Positions 10,487 to 22,480 of a DNA stretch of 46,240 nt are shown in pieces. The position numbers were made by a program, and so were the translations under genes. Numbering within the stretch: the first letter of the stretch is position 1; every line of letters begins with the position of its first letter. A model generated the notes under the pieces. It was not told where the DNA came from. It saw only the letters and a list, made by a program, of their open reading frames with translations, and did not search any database. The stretch spans positions 1 to 46,240 of the forward strand of contig NW_019776149.1 of NCBI RefSeq assembly GCF_001039355.2, given 5' to 3'. The DNA comes from Lingula anatina (taxonomy: Eukaryota > Brachiopoda > Lingulata > Lingulida > Lingulidae).

Positions 10487-10658
10487 GATAGGATCTGATT
10501 TGCATACAGCTTTTATACCTGCCTATTTGAGTCATAATTTTTATGCCCATTTTTTGGTTAATTAATCAAAATAAATGAAGCTCCATGACAACTTGGGCGG
10601 GCTAATTACTCTGTGGGTGGTTGATTAGAAAGGTCACTAATTAGTGAAGGGGGCGGGG
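10487..10658 (-). promoter_or_regulatory. TATA-type promoter of SGNH locus (GC box, octamer, TATA)
   Basis: Reading on the minus strand, a GC box (CCCCGCCCCC, 10649-10658) is followed by TATAAAAG (10510-10517) and then an octamer ATGCAAAT (10498-10505). A start site would be expected about 25-30 bp downstream, near 10480-10487, roughly 190 bp before the ATG at 10293. The order and spacing fit an RNA polymerase II promoter driving the minus-strand ORFs. No experimental support is available. Confidence 0.45.
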
Positions 10659-12643
10659 CAGGTAAAAACATAAAAGTCATAATTATACAGTAAAACCGGC
10701 AAAATAAATTATCTGAAAATCGATGCACACCAGTCATGCGTTCTACTCACCTTATATGTAGTTTTCAGAGTATCTACATAATCTGAAAATATTCTGCCGC
10801 TGTATAGATATAAATTTCCATCGTCCACTGGAGTATCCCCTGTCCACTACGGTGTACAAACCGCGGGGAAATGGACGTCACATGATGTCCAGTTCCCGCA
10901 CTTTGGGTGGTCCGCGGTTCTCTTCCTCTCGTGGATGAACGGTCTTGAGCACATGTGTACAGACTCTTGATTATTCTTCCATATATCAAAATAATTTAAA
11001 TATAAGCACAAAAAACACATAATAATGCTATAACACCCAGCTATCGGTGAGGCTGTCCAGCTTTGGCGGTTGAATCGGAACTCCCACAATGCTCTAGTAG
11101 TTCAAGGTCATCGTGAAACTTTCCAGGAACGCATACACGAAAGGTACAGTGGGAGAAATATGATTTTATTATTTTTCTTTGATATTATATATGTGTTGTT
11201 ATCTCCAATAAATATTTAACCTTTAAATAAATGGTTTTTTTGCGAAGGTCTGAGACGGCCATTTTTTCGTCGTTTTTTAAGCTGCATCTTGGAATTTTTC
11301 GTCAGGCGGCTATACTAGAGAGTGTGCAAACTATTCCCTTTAAAATTATAAAGCTTTGGTGATATTTTAACTTATGTATAAAAATTAAAAAAATTTAGGC
11401 TGGCAACTTTTTTTCTCGCAATATAGTCCCACCCCCTACGAGAGTCATTTTGGGATCGATTTTTTTTCATAAATTCAAAATCGTGAACATATTTCATTTA
11501 AATATGTGGATGTTTCAGTTATCCTTTGAAATCATGAGTAAGAGCATGAACTTTCCTTATTATCTTTACAAAATCACAACTCAAAACGCCCTGGTTTGTT
11601 TTTAAAAGGATTTTATTTGCAAGGTACAGTTTTTCACGTCAGCCATCGCATTTGTCCAGAAACGGCGCTACTTCGTGACGCGGACTCACTGAAAAGTTTC
11701 AAATAACCGCCATGACGTTATGTTTTTCAGCCAGTTGCCATCTGACTGTGAGGGGACAGGAGATTCCCCTGCTAAGCTACAGAAGGCTCTCCTCTGTACT
11801 TCCTGTTTCATCTCTAAATAAACAGCGAGCTAATCTGGAAACAAGTATAGCTTTACCATCCCTGTGACGTACACTTTGCTGGGCGATTTTCGACAATCTT
11901 TTTTCCTTCTACCAGTGTGAAATCAGTAAATCTACGATTTTTACTTAATGGGATTGGGAGAAGGGGATGGGTGTGGGGAATGAGGCATGGCTACATGCAA
12001 AACTTTGTTCAGTTAAGTGGGATACATAAAAGGTGAACCCCTGCCCCCCTGTATATCCCGCCCTGTCCTAAGAGCCCTACCCAGGGTTCGACTTTTCTGT
12101 GTTTTCCCTGTCTTTCCCTATACTTTTCTCACAATATCCACATTTTTGCTTGTATACCGTTGCGTGTGAGTCTGTGCTTCCTACACCGTTCATGAATGCT
12201 GTATTTAACACACGTTCTCTACCAATTTGTCACGACAGCAGAGTAACTGACTTATAGCCCTGCGCCAGCTAAATCATAAAGTTAAACTTAATACCATATG
12301 CTCGACAAGTAAACTAGTCACAATAAGTTGAATTATTTGTCACCATATTGCGGAGCAGCTTGCTCGAGCGTTCAACGGATTTTGAGTTTCTGAAATCAAA
12401 TAGCTATATTTCAGTAACAATAGTATTCACCGGCTGCTATACAAATCATTTCACGGAAGATGAATCACTTTAAATGACCCTTCCAAAACTAACAAGTGTG
12501 TTTTTTTTAATAGAATTTATGGCTGTTTTTAAATCAGACTTGATACCAGCTCGACATAACTGAATTTGCGAAGAGAGAACGACGCCGAGTGTGTCTGCGG
12601 TATATTGCAAACAGACAGCAGCAATAGTAATGGAGTACTATTA
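10659..12643. other. non-coding stretch upstream of SGNH locus
   Basis: No supportable gene. A perfect splice-donor-like AAGGTGAGT reads on the minus strand at 10745-10753 but no recognisable exon precedes it. A 15-mer, CTGGCAACTTTTTTT, occurs near 11400 and also near 5866, on opposite sides of the minus-strand locus. Confidence 0.4.
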
Positions 12644-12816
12644 GGCCCCATTCAGAATAGGGGACTAACTGGTCCAAGGGTCAAATATGGCCGACCCACT
12701 TGAATGCTTCCCCATGGATATCTATTCAGTGTCTTAAGTGGATTAGACGACAAGCTTTGTAGTGGGCCGCCATATTTGACCTTCAGACTAGTTAGTCCCC
12801 TATTCTGAATGGGGCC
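12644..12816. mobile_element. PIF/Harbinger-like MITE with TTA target duplication
   Basis: A 173-bp element with long terminal inverted repeats. The outer 27 bp are identical on both arms, starting GGCCCCATTCAGAATAGGGG, and imperfect complementarity continues to about 56 bp, including GGTCAAATATGGC. It is flanked on both sides by TTA (12641-12643 and 12817-12819). GG-start ends plus a TWA three-base target are typical of PIF/Harbinger elements. There is no coding capacity, so it would depend on a transposase elsewhere. The near-perfect arms suggest recent insertion. Confidence 0.9.
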
Positions 12817-15424
12817 TTACATGACGGTTTCCATGACCTCCCTCCCCCCTGGCGTGATTTCTTTTTTCAATTTTCATAATCAAAAGTGTAGCATGTGTAC
12901 ATGTATTTTTAAAACAGAATGTAATAAGCTATTCCTTATAATCCGCCAAGAGAGAGAAAGAGAGAGAGAGAGAGAGACAAAGAGAGAGAGAACCATTGTA
13001 TATGGGATTAAAATGAAACAAAAAAAAAAAAACACCCCAGTTTGCTATAAAAACTGCGAAATTACAATGCCCCCCCCCTCGCTAATCAGGCGTCAGACGG
13101 TCATATTTGGTTAATGAATTTGCTTAATGATCAATCGAAATAATAATATTATAATAAAATGACATATACATTACAATGTCATTGTCTAATTTTCCGTCCT
13201 TAGTAGTAGTCGCCAGAACACACCTAGAACAAGGTACGCCCTGGCGAACAGGCCAGAATCCGTTAAAATTTAAAAGCCTTTTTTTATTGAAATACCACCA
13301 AATGCACCTGTTCAGTCCCGTATAGCCCCAATTACCCACCACAAACCCGTGTCGCTACGTCAATTCGCTACCTTACAATCAGGACACTTCAAGAGAAGTC
13401 GACTCTATTACCAAATGTGAAGTGTTGACTTATGTCGGTTTAACAACACTGAAGATTAAAGATTACTAAGTGTCAAAATTTCGTATTCTGAAGACGTTAA
13501 GTACGTGAAAGCGTGCTGCGGTTCAGCACAGTAGTGTGAGGCGTACAGTTCTAAATACACGAGAAAAAAAAATGTCTAAACGCGATCCCGTCAGTATTTC
13601 TACTACATAAATTTGTTAGGTTTTATTTGTATAATATGTAACCGACATTTTACGTATTAACCAATGGCTACAGAAAAGGAAGGGGATTATAAAACAAGGG
13701 ACTTATGAAAGTAAAATCCTTTATTTTGAAAGTCAACTTGGAGTGACCAAAGACCCTTGGCAACAAGGCCAGTCTCCCCCCCCCTCACCCCCACCCCCAC
13801 CCCCCACCTCACCCCTACTCTTTTTGCACCAAACATAACTCACTGTTTTTCAAATAGCGTTTTCCTATTCAGCGACAACGAACTATCCCCACACAAAACA
13901 ATTACGCGACTTCACATGTGATCTTTGTTCAGGCACATCTCAAGTGAATTTTTATTTGTCATTTAAGACGAAAACCAGTAGGACTGTGCAAACACCGTAC
14001 AGAAAGGCAGTCCTATATCAAATATTAATCTAATTGTGCTAAATCTCGTAATAGGTAGAGGAAACACGAAAAATCACTCAAGCAAATAAAAGTACATTAG
14101 TAATTATTTATTCATTAGGTAGCATGAAGTCCAATATTGAAATATGCATCATGTCAACATAAATTTCAAAGGTGTGAATGACGTTCAATCTGGGGGTTAT
14201 AGGAAAAGTGCTCAGAAGTAAGTTCTTTCAGGACATAAAACGTGCGTATTGTAAGTTCAATTTGCCCCCTGCAACTGCAGCTGAGATTTGAATCATTGCA
14301 CAAGACAATGCCGTCAAAGACTCTCTCTAAAAGTTCACCTGATTTTTTAGGTCGCGTCCTTTGCCCTTAACGTGCAACCTCATATTTCTACATCGCATCC
14401 ATTATGTGCTGTCATAAATGGATCTAATATTTCGAAACGGACCCCTCATCACTGGATATTGAAAGTAACGGACCAGTTCCAGATGCGAATTATGTGCCGA
14501 GGAAAGCGCTGCATTGACTACTCAAATTGGAACGTTTTGAAAACGTCCTATCGGGCTGTAGTTGGCGAAGTTTAGATCGAGAAATCATAAGGTAAGCGTC
14601 TTGCATTGGCCGTGGTATCTTAATGTAGGTGAATCTGAAACAACCTAAATAGAGACGATATTGCCGGTGAGATTTTTGGTGAAATCTGTGCTGAAATTCT
14701 TCACCATATAGTTGTCGACCTACGAAACAGATCGAAATTGTTGATATTGCCATACATTTTCAACGTGATATGATTAAATTTCCCTTTCTGCCAAACACAA
14801 TAATTACATTTAATTGATCTTTATGATATTACAACATGCTGGTACAGTAGCTTATATTTTATGACGCTAATTTATACGTTTTGTCAGAACTGAGATGGTT
14901 CGATTCCGTAAGGCAAATCTATCAGTACGTTTTGAAAAACACGGATTCAAAATGTACACGGACACTTCATGAAAACTGCATTGGACTAAAGCCGTAGTAG
15001 TTAAGCGTCCAAGCGCATGCATGAATTTGTTCTTGAAAGACGATATGTTTGTCGGTGTGCAGATATTTTTATCATTTAAGTGTAGTGATACAAAAATCAC
15101 AGGTGTGTTCTTTACAAAATATCTGCCCAAGCAGAAGTCGCCGATTAAACTTCAATGCTTCTTCTCATTATTATTATTCATCGTCAACAGCTTTTTGTAA
15201 CAAAAGGACACCTATTAATCTGTGACTTGAGCAGCGTCTAAGGCACACGCGGGACTGATTTACATCTTGAATGTCGCAGCTGAGGCGGGTGACATTAGAT
15301 GCGTAATAACTAGCGTAGTGATCTCAAATACAAGTGAAGTTGAAGTAAATCTCGTTCTTATAAATCATTTGCGTGGTGGTACGTCTATCTTCGTGTTATA
15401 GAGAAGAGGGGATGAGAGGAAAGA
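12817..15424. other. non-coding stretch with simple repeats
   Basis: Contains a GA-rich run (about 12951-12990), an A-run near 13020, a C-rich tract (13775-13815) and scattered short open frames without motifs. No gene is supported. Confidence 0.45.
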
Positions 15425-15533
15425 AAGACAGACAAGCAGACAGACAGACAGGCAGACAGACAGACAGACAAGCAGACAGAGAGACAGGTAGATGGACAGA
15501 TAGACAAGCAGATGGACAGACAGTCAAACAAAG
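15425..15533. repeat. (ACAG)n microsatellite
   Basis: Degenerate GACA/ACAG tetranucleotide tract with GATGGACAGATAGACAAGCA-type interruptions in its second half, which suggests an ageing array. Confidence 0.92.
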
Positions 15534-18500
15534 AGAAAGAAATACAGACAACAGGCAGTCAAACAGATATATATTCTAATATAATTATATACATATACCT
15601 ACGGGAGGTCTGAGATTCCAACGCATGATGCCACAACTCGAAACACCTGTGACATGAAAGTGTGACCATTATGACGTGTGACATAATACTATTCACATTA
15701 TGTCTTATATCAAGTCAGTTACGTTAAAATACAATTACGACAGATGCGCCAAGCGTACTTTAAACATTTACTGTAGTACGCTACACGATTTGTGGTTAAA
15801 AGATTTATTTTCTCTCCATGTGACAAAATCTACCCGTATATACCCTCTTCAAGGTTCACAGAATAATTACGTTTATTTTTCTCCAGCGCGATCACAGCAG
15901 AGAATCGTGTTATGAATTAGCCAGCGACATATATCTGTGAATATCTAATTAAAAAATCAATCTGAGTCCCCGGTAGCGCGAAGCTAAAATCTAAAACCGC
16001 TACACAGGTGGAGTAAAAGGATTAGTAATCTCTAATCTGTAACACCACGCTACATGGGACATGGGACCCTTTGAAACTGATAAAGATGGCTACTAGCATG
16101 TCGAAATATCTCGAGTGAATAATATCTTTTTTAGGTTTGTGACCAATGAGCTTATGATCTCTATTTAGTAAGTGGCGGGATGAAAGATAGGAAAAAGTGT
16201 ACATCAAGTATAGTCTATGGGCCAATGTTGACCCCCCCCCCCCCCTTAGTGATTTTCATTCACTATGTTTTTCTGATAGCTTAGGTCCTGAGCTTTTATT
16301 TTCTGCTTGTTTGCCATTAAACTGGTGGTGTGTGTGTGTGCTAGAGCCGTTGCCATGGTAACGTCTCAGATTAAACATTGAAATTTCTGAGACCAGAAAA
16401 ATTTTAAATAATTCAAATGTATTAAGTAAATGGAGTTCAAAATCATTTCAGATGTATAGTTTAAGAGCTGCACCATACTTTAAGATCCTCAAAATTTTCA
16501 AAGATGGTTGATTTAGGCCGTCTTCTGGGTCTTCCGGAAGACGGTCAGATTTTCAAGTTTACATTCACGGGTATCTAATTTTTTCTGTCGGAAGACGGTC
16601 AAAAGTGGAGAGTGGATCAATAAAGATAAGTCAGAAGCCTGTCACAAAATATCTCCGGATCCGCCCGTAACAAGCAATATATTCCGGGCTCTCTATAAGA
16701 AAAAAAGGAATCAGTAATTGTGTATGGTGACAAATAGGCTCATGGGAAAGGTGATAAAATCCTTGTCACAATAATAAAAAATATTCTATAAAGAGATGCA
16801 CATATTTGCACTTAGACTTAAAAACAAGACCAAGCAGATAGCCCAAAGATATTTTAATATAACTTTAAAAAGTATTTTGACAGGGGCTAAATAAAATTGA
16901 GCAAGTAAAATTGTGACATTCGGCGTGCTTTGCAAACGTATACTGGTCAATAATATGCTAGTCAATTTAGTTTTATCTTAAATATATAAACTTTGGAAAA
17001 GTTCCTAAAACAGCGCCGTGTCTGAGTGATGTCCTTGGTGTGATTTGAAGCCGGGGAATTAATACTGCAATATGAGTATAAAAAGACATATTTTTTTTAA
17101 AATATTAGTGACAACGGCGCCAGGACAGTATATCCTGGTGCTAACGATATCAGTATCTGGTAATTTTCATACTTAAACGGGTGAAGCAAACACCAACAAA
17201 AAAGATAACAGTTTCTTTCAATTCAAGTTGACAATGACAAATAACTTAATTAAACTGGCACGAATTTTTGTCCTCTTCCAGTTACAGGTATTACCCCTCT
17301 ATGGGGACATGTCTGTATTCGCAAAGAAAAGAAAAAGAAGTTTATCCTTGGCAGGGGACACTCCATTATCTCCCTGTACTCCTCGAGGCCATTGAGGTCA
17401 CTGTATTGTCACCGTGGTCGTTCCAGTTATCATTTCATGTTTCAAAGAACCTTAAACGGGGGTGGGGGGTGGGGGGTGTTAAGGCCAAATTTGTCATAGG
17501 GTTTGCACACGTTACTGACTTACACCGGAGATCAACAGAGCATCGTCAATTTACAGTTAGCCTGAAGTGGATTGTATTTCTAGCTATCATCGCACATTTT
17601 CCCGTTCTTTAAAACATCAACGAATTGGAAATCCGAACTCGTGCCAGTAAAATGCTAGGCGAGCGTAACTAAAATGTGTAAAATCTAACATAGATTGTCT
17701 TTGATTAAACATTATGACTTATCTGATATCTATATCTATATCTTTCAGTCTACTTGTTTACTAACGCTGCAAAACTACAATTCTTGACTTTTAACAATTT
17801 CCTTGTTTTAGTTGATTCACCAAAATTTTAAATTATTTGTTTCATTATATATCTATTTGAAGACCATATGCATGCCTCTAAATATTGATTTCACTGTTTA
17901 AAATTGACGTGTGTTAGCTATTTAGAATTCGTCAGGGACTTCCAAAGTGACTCGTTTAAAAATCACGTCTCATAGATCACGTACATGTATAAAGAGAAGC
18001 TTAAGACGCTGTTATAGGAGAGCTAGTTTAGATGAACACCTATACACCCCCTCCTTTTCACTCCTTTTTTTAATAATCCTGTATTTAATTTCTCATTTAT
18101 TCCTTTCTCTCCCCCCCTCATTTTTACACAGACTAACTGTAAATGCGTACCAACTATCAAAGTCGCCTCAACCGTCCTATGGCGTAATAACCAAGACGAT
18201 TTGATATCAGATCAATATGTCATTTACTTGTGGCACGCGTAAAAAACACGTGACGGTGAACGGCTTCCTGGGGTCACAACAACACGAGGGTTCAAGTAAG
18301 CTAATTAGATGAAACGCGCATGAGGATTTTTAAGTTTAGAAAGAAAAAGGCAGGGAGGGAAATTGTATATGGCATATGTGCCCCCCCCCCCCTTATGAGA
18401 ACAAAAGAAAATTTTTTACAAAAAAAGGGTGAAATGAGAAAAGCACGAAAACAGTCAAAAATTAATTAACATATTGCTAATAAATGACTAACCTAATAAG

Positions 18501-21500
18501 GGCGGATATATTATATGCAATTTACCACGCTGTCATTGACATGCATGGAAGTTATCATATGTTTACAGTAACTCTTGCTTCAGCTGCTGTTTAACATGCC
18601 ATAGCGTGCATGGCGATTTCCAGCATGTGCAAAAACGTGTTTGCGTAAGCCTCCTGCCTTCCTCTAACACACACACCCAATTACAAGCTACTAACGCATT
18701 TTTTAACACGATATGTAATCAGCGTCGTACTTACTGTAGCCACGTGACACGTGCTGTCACCAGATGACCTACACACTGTCACCCCGCTACTTGTGACACA
18801 GTAAACGTTATAATCAAACGACACCGGATAGCTTGATTGAAGGGTAGGTGACAAACTCGTGGTTCATATATCATAACTGAATTCAATTTTGATACGACTT
18901 GGTATGACAATAGCCTTCACTGTGTGGAACAGGGCTTTTCGTACAGGGTGGGGGTCACATCACTTCACATCACTGTGATATAAAACTTAAGACAGTAGAC
19001 AAGAAACATTTTACTCTTATTTAGAATATGTAGGGTAAAGGGATTGGTATTTGATACATGTCGCTTTGCTCGTTGTACAGATTTGGGGATTGGGATGGGG
19101 TACCTCGGAATCTATGGAGAGGAGAGAGGGCACGCTTTCTAAGAGGGATATGTAGAGTTTTTCGAGTGCGTCATAGAAATATCGTGCACTCTAAGGAATC
19201 TTTACGAGTCGGCATTATATTTCCTTGTTTGTGCCATCTGAAGGTGTTTATTTTGTTTAGTTAGACACAAGATGAGAAGTCGAATGACATATGTTGAGAC
19301 TGAAATGCACAGCGTCTGCTTTTGATGGATTTCATGCCAGGATTTCAACAACATTAGATTTGTGGCGTGCGACACATTACACTGCCGAAAGCACAAACGA
19401 TATAGTGTCAAGTCAAGATGGGCAATCAAAGAGATGCATCATGTTATCTTATACGACAAAAAAAACCTTGTGAATGTTAACACAGCTGAAAGGTTTTTAA
19501 GTAATGAATATGGATCAGATTGTTCATAATCTTTTCATTATTGTTCGTTTTCCCAAAGAGATGTTTCTACATATCTTTGGTTTCCCTAACAAAAATAGAG
19601 TGGGATGTATTTGTTCATTTTTTAAATTTTTTCATGGAATATTAAGGTTAAAACTCTTTTGAGTTAAGACTGCAGAAATTAAATAACCGGACGACCACAT
19701 TCATTATTTCTTTATCTGTCATTTTTCAGTAAATGTTTTTAAACCTCGGTTCCTTGCGTAATGGCCAAAATATCAGTTATACTTTATAATGTGACATTCA
19801 AAATGGTTTCCATGTATCGAAAAAAGGAAAGTTTGTGCCAACAAATAAAAATTAAACGGTAGAATCAATTCTATTAATTTATACTAAATTATATCGGCAC
19901 GGACCTTTGAACCAGTATGAAGACCGTCACCGTCCGTGTGTTGACAGACGCGGTAATTTGCCCCAGATAAACAGTTTTTTTTTCATTTGCTTTCAACAAA
20001 TGAATCGAAATATGATATTTAGGTAGATCTAATAGTACATTTTCTCCTACGTGTTATATTTCAAGTTGCGTGAGCGTCCCTGATTTAGATTCACAAAATA
20101 TGTATCGTGTATTCTTTGGTTAGAAGTTATTTTAGGAAGATAGGTTTTTTATGCCTTTGCAAAAATATTTTGATCTAATGCTCCAATTGTATTCACCTAT
20201 GCAACGTACATTTGTATAATGATGATATCCAGGACAAAATAACGAAGATTCATTAAAATGAAGGATTCTCTGCAGCAGTCTAGAATCCTTCAAAACAGTT
20301 TTATTGTTTTATATTTTTGTTTATTGTCTGAAAAAACATAACAGTTGTAAGGTAGGTAAGGTGTCAATGTAGTATACAAAACATCAGGAGCGATTCCGCA
20401 AAATTCTGCAACCCAGGACATGCAAAAAATTTACATCTGTAAAATATTCAGTCACACTGGATATCATACACACTTATGCAAAGAGAGAGAGACAGGGAGG
20501 AGCGCTAACTGAAACTAGAAGAATTTTCTAAGACAGTCTTTCCTTGCAAAACGAAATACCAAAGCAGCTTTGTGTTTAACCTGTTTACTTATCAACAAGA
20601 TATTTTGATATCAAAACATGATTCAACACTTAGTTGCGCAAGCTCTCCTCTGTCATATCCATAAAATATTGCACTGATGATAAAATGCAAGCAGTCTTGG
20701 ATTTCTTGTTAAGTCATTATTGCTGAAAAATGACCAAAATCGATACCTAAGAAGGGACCGCTCTCTTTGTTCTTTCAGGCACCATTAAAGCCATTTATAA
20801 TCTTCTTCTGACAACTTGAACGTTGGGCGACTTCTCAGCGACATCACGGATCTGGTGGGTTTAACAGTATAATTCATGTTATAAAATCAAACAGCTTTAT
20901 TCTTATCCAATTTAAATTTAATGCTGCATTTACTTGAAAGGTGCGCGCATGTTTGAGATGTGTTAATAAATTCACACCCAGGTTGTAAATGTTCAACAAA
21001 TTCAGCTCAAGACAGAAGGAGACAATGTTTAACAAACTAAAACGTGTTGTGTGATTGAAAACATTTACAAAACTTGGTTCGATCTTTCTTACACACCTGC
21101 AATTTGACCAGGAGGCGAATCAAGGCGTCACATGGCCTGAATTAGCGTGGGACATAAAAAATATTGTGATCAGGAAAAGGCGCTTGAGGTTAGTATTGGA
21201 ACGAATGAAAAAAAAGCATTTGGCATCAAGAGAAATATCGAAAATATGGTCAAAATATGTGGCAAGCCATATCTTTATAATTTTCACCCTATATCCTCCG
21301 TTATGCCAATAGAATTAGATCTACAGTTGTGGCGGGCGATTTTTTTTACTGTTTGAAGTATTTTTCGGCGTAATGTTACTTACTTGCATCATAGAAATCT
21401 TATCATATGACAAAAGACACACAGGAGATTTTGCAGTTAGACAGCATCATACGTTTCAGAGAGTTTAAATATGGTCAAAATCCGATCTGCATCATTCTAA

Positions 21501-22416
21501 ATGAATGGAAAACCGCAGAAAATTATAATCGGATTAAAGGGAGAAAAAATCAGTAAAATGGACATTCATAGAATATACAACCTGCCTTTATTCTGATGAA
21601 AGTTGAGCAATCATTCCCTTGTTTTACTTGAGAAAAAATGCCCAGTATTTTTCATAACACGACGACAAGCAATTAGACATCTGTCTGTACACTTAAAACT
21701 CACTCGACTCCACCACCAGTCACTTAACTAACCATAAAAATATCTTGTAGTGGTGCGGCGGTACAAGACATTATCTAATGCTGGAATTCACATCTGTTGT
21801 CGAACACTTTGAAGTTAATTTAGCCTTCGAGCTAGCGGCATATTGCATCGTGTAGTGGGAAACCGTCAGTGCCTTCACGCCATTCTTTAAGGAAACGTAA
21901 CTCTGATTTCACTGTAATTATGACCTACCGTGATGAGACGAACGGGATCTGTTTCCTAGCTCCTCCAAAATGTCTTCCCAAAGACAAATAAACAAATAAA
22001 CAAAAAAGTCAATACACGAATAAATTATTACACAAAAAGCAGTATTGATTTTAAATTCGTATAATTCCCAGTGCTTATTTTCGTTGCACTGACTAACCGT
22101 ACATAGAACATATAAAAAATATTATATCATGATCTTACTTCAACCTGAAGTGATTAAATTACTTTCACTAACACATTTTTTCGCCTTATTAGCAACGTGC
22201 CAACATCACTGGCGGGTCAGGTAAGGGGAGAAATGCGAGGCAAGGACAACAAATGCTGCCTCGTTTCTCAAGAAAAAGGTATTGGAAGATAATACACAAG
22301 GGCAATTTCATTGATATGTAATACCAGGGTACAGTGATTGAGAAATGTTTGGTTTTGTCTGGTTTTCCTGCTGCATTTTCTCTTCTTTCTGCCTTTTTTC
22401 ATTCTTGCTTACTATC
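15534..22416. other. non-coding stretch, no gene seen
   Basis: No conserved coding sequence is recognised. Visible structure: C-runs at 16232-16245 and 18381-18392; an inverted/direct repeat of GGAAGACGG around 16518-16600; and adjacent E-boxes CACGTGACACGTG at 18741-18753. The longer open frames here (for example 17268-17612) have no recognisable domain. Confidence 0.4.
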
Positions 22417-22480
22417 TCTTTCTTTCTTTTTTCTTTCTTTCTTTCTTTCTTTCTTCCTTTCTTTCTTTCTTTCTTTCTTC
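22417..22480. repeat. (TTTC)n microsatellite
   Basis: Pyrimidine tetranucleotide tract. It creates overlapping spurious open frames of Phe/Leu/Ser on the plus strand. Confidence 0.93.

Noticed and set aside
10745-10753. Consensus splice donor AAGGTGAGT on the minus strand upstream of the SGNH ORF
   Set aside because: All frames leading into it contain stops or lack recognisable sequence, so an upstream exon cannot be supported.
15935-15965. Short similarity TGTGAATATCT...AAAAATCAATCTG also at about 27111-27137
   Set aside because: Only about 28 bp with gaps; too short and AT-rich to claim a repeat family.
17268-17612. 114-codon plus-strand open frame
   Set aside because: It has no domain, includes a G-rich low-complexity segment, and is within the length expected by chance for this much sequence.
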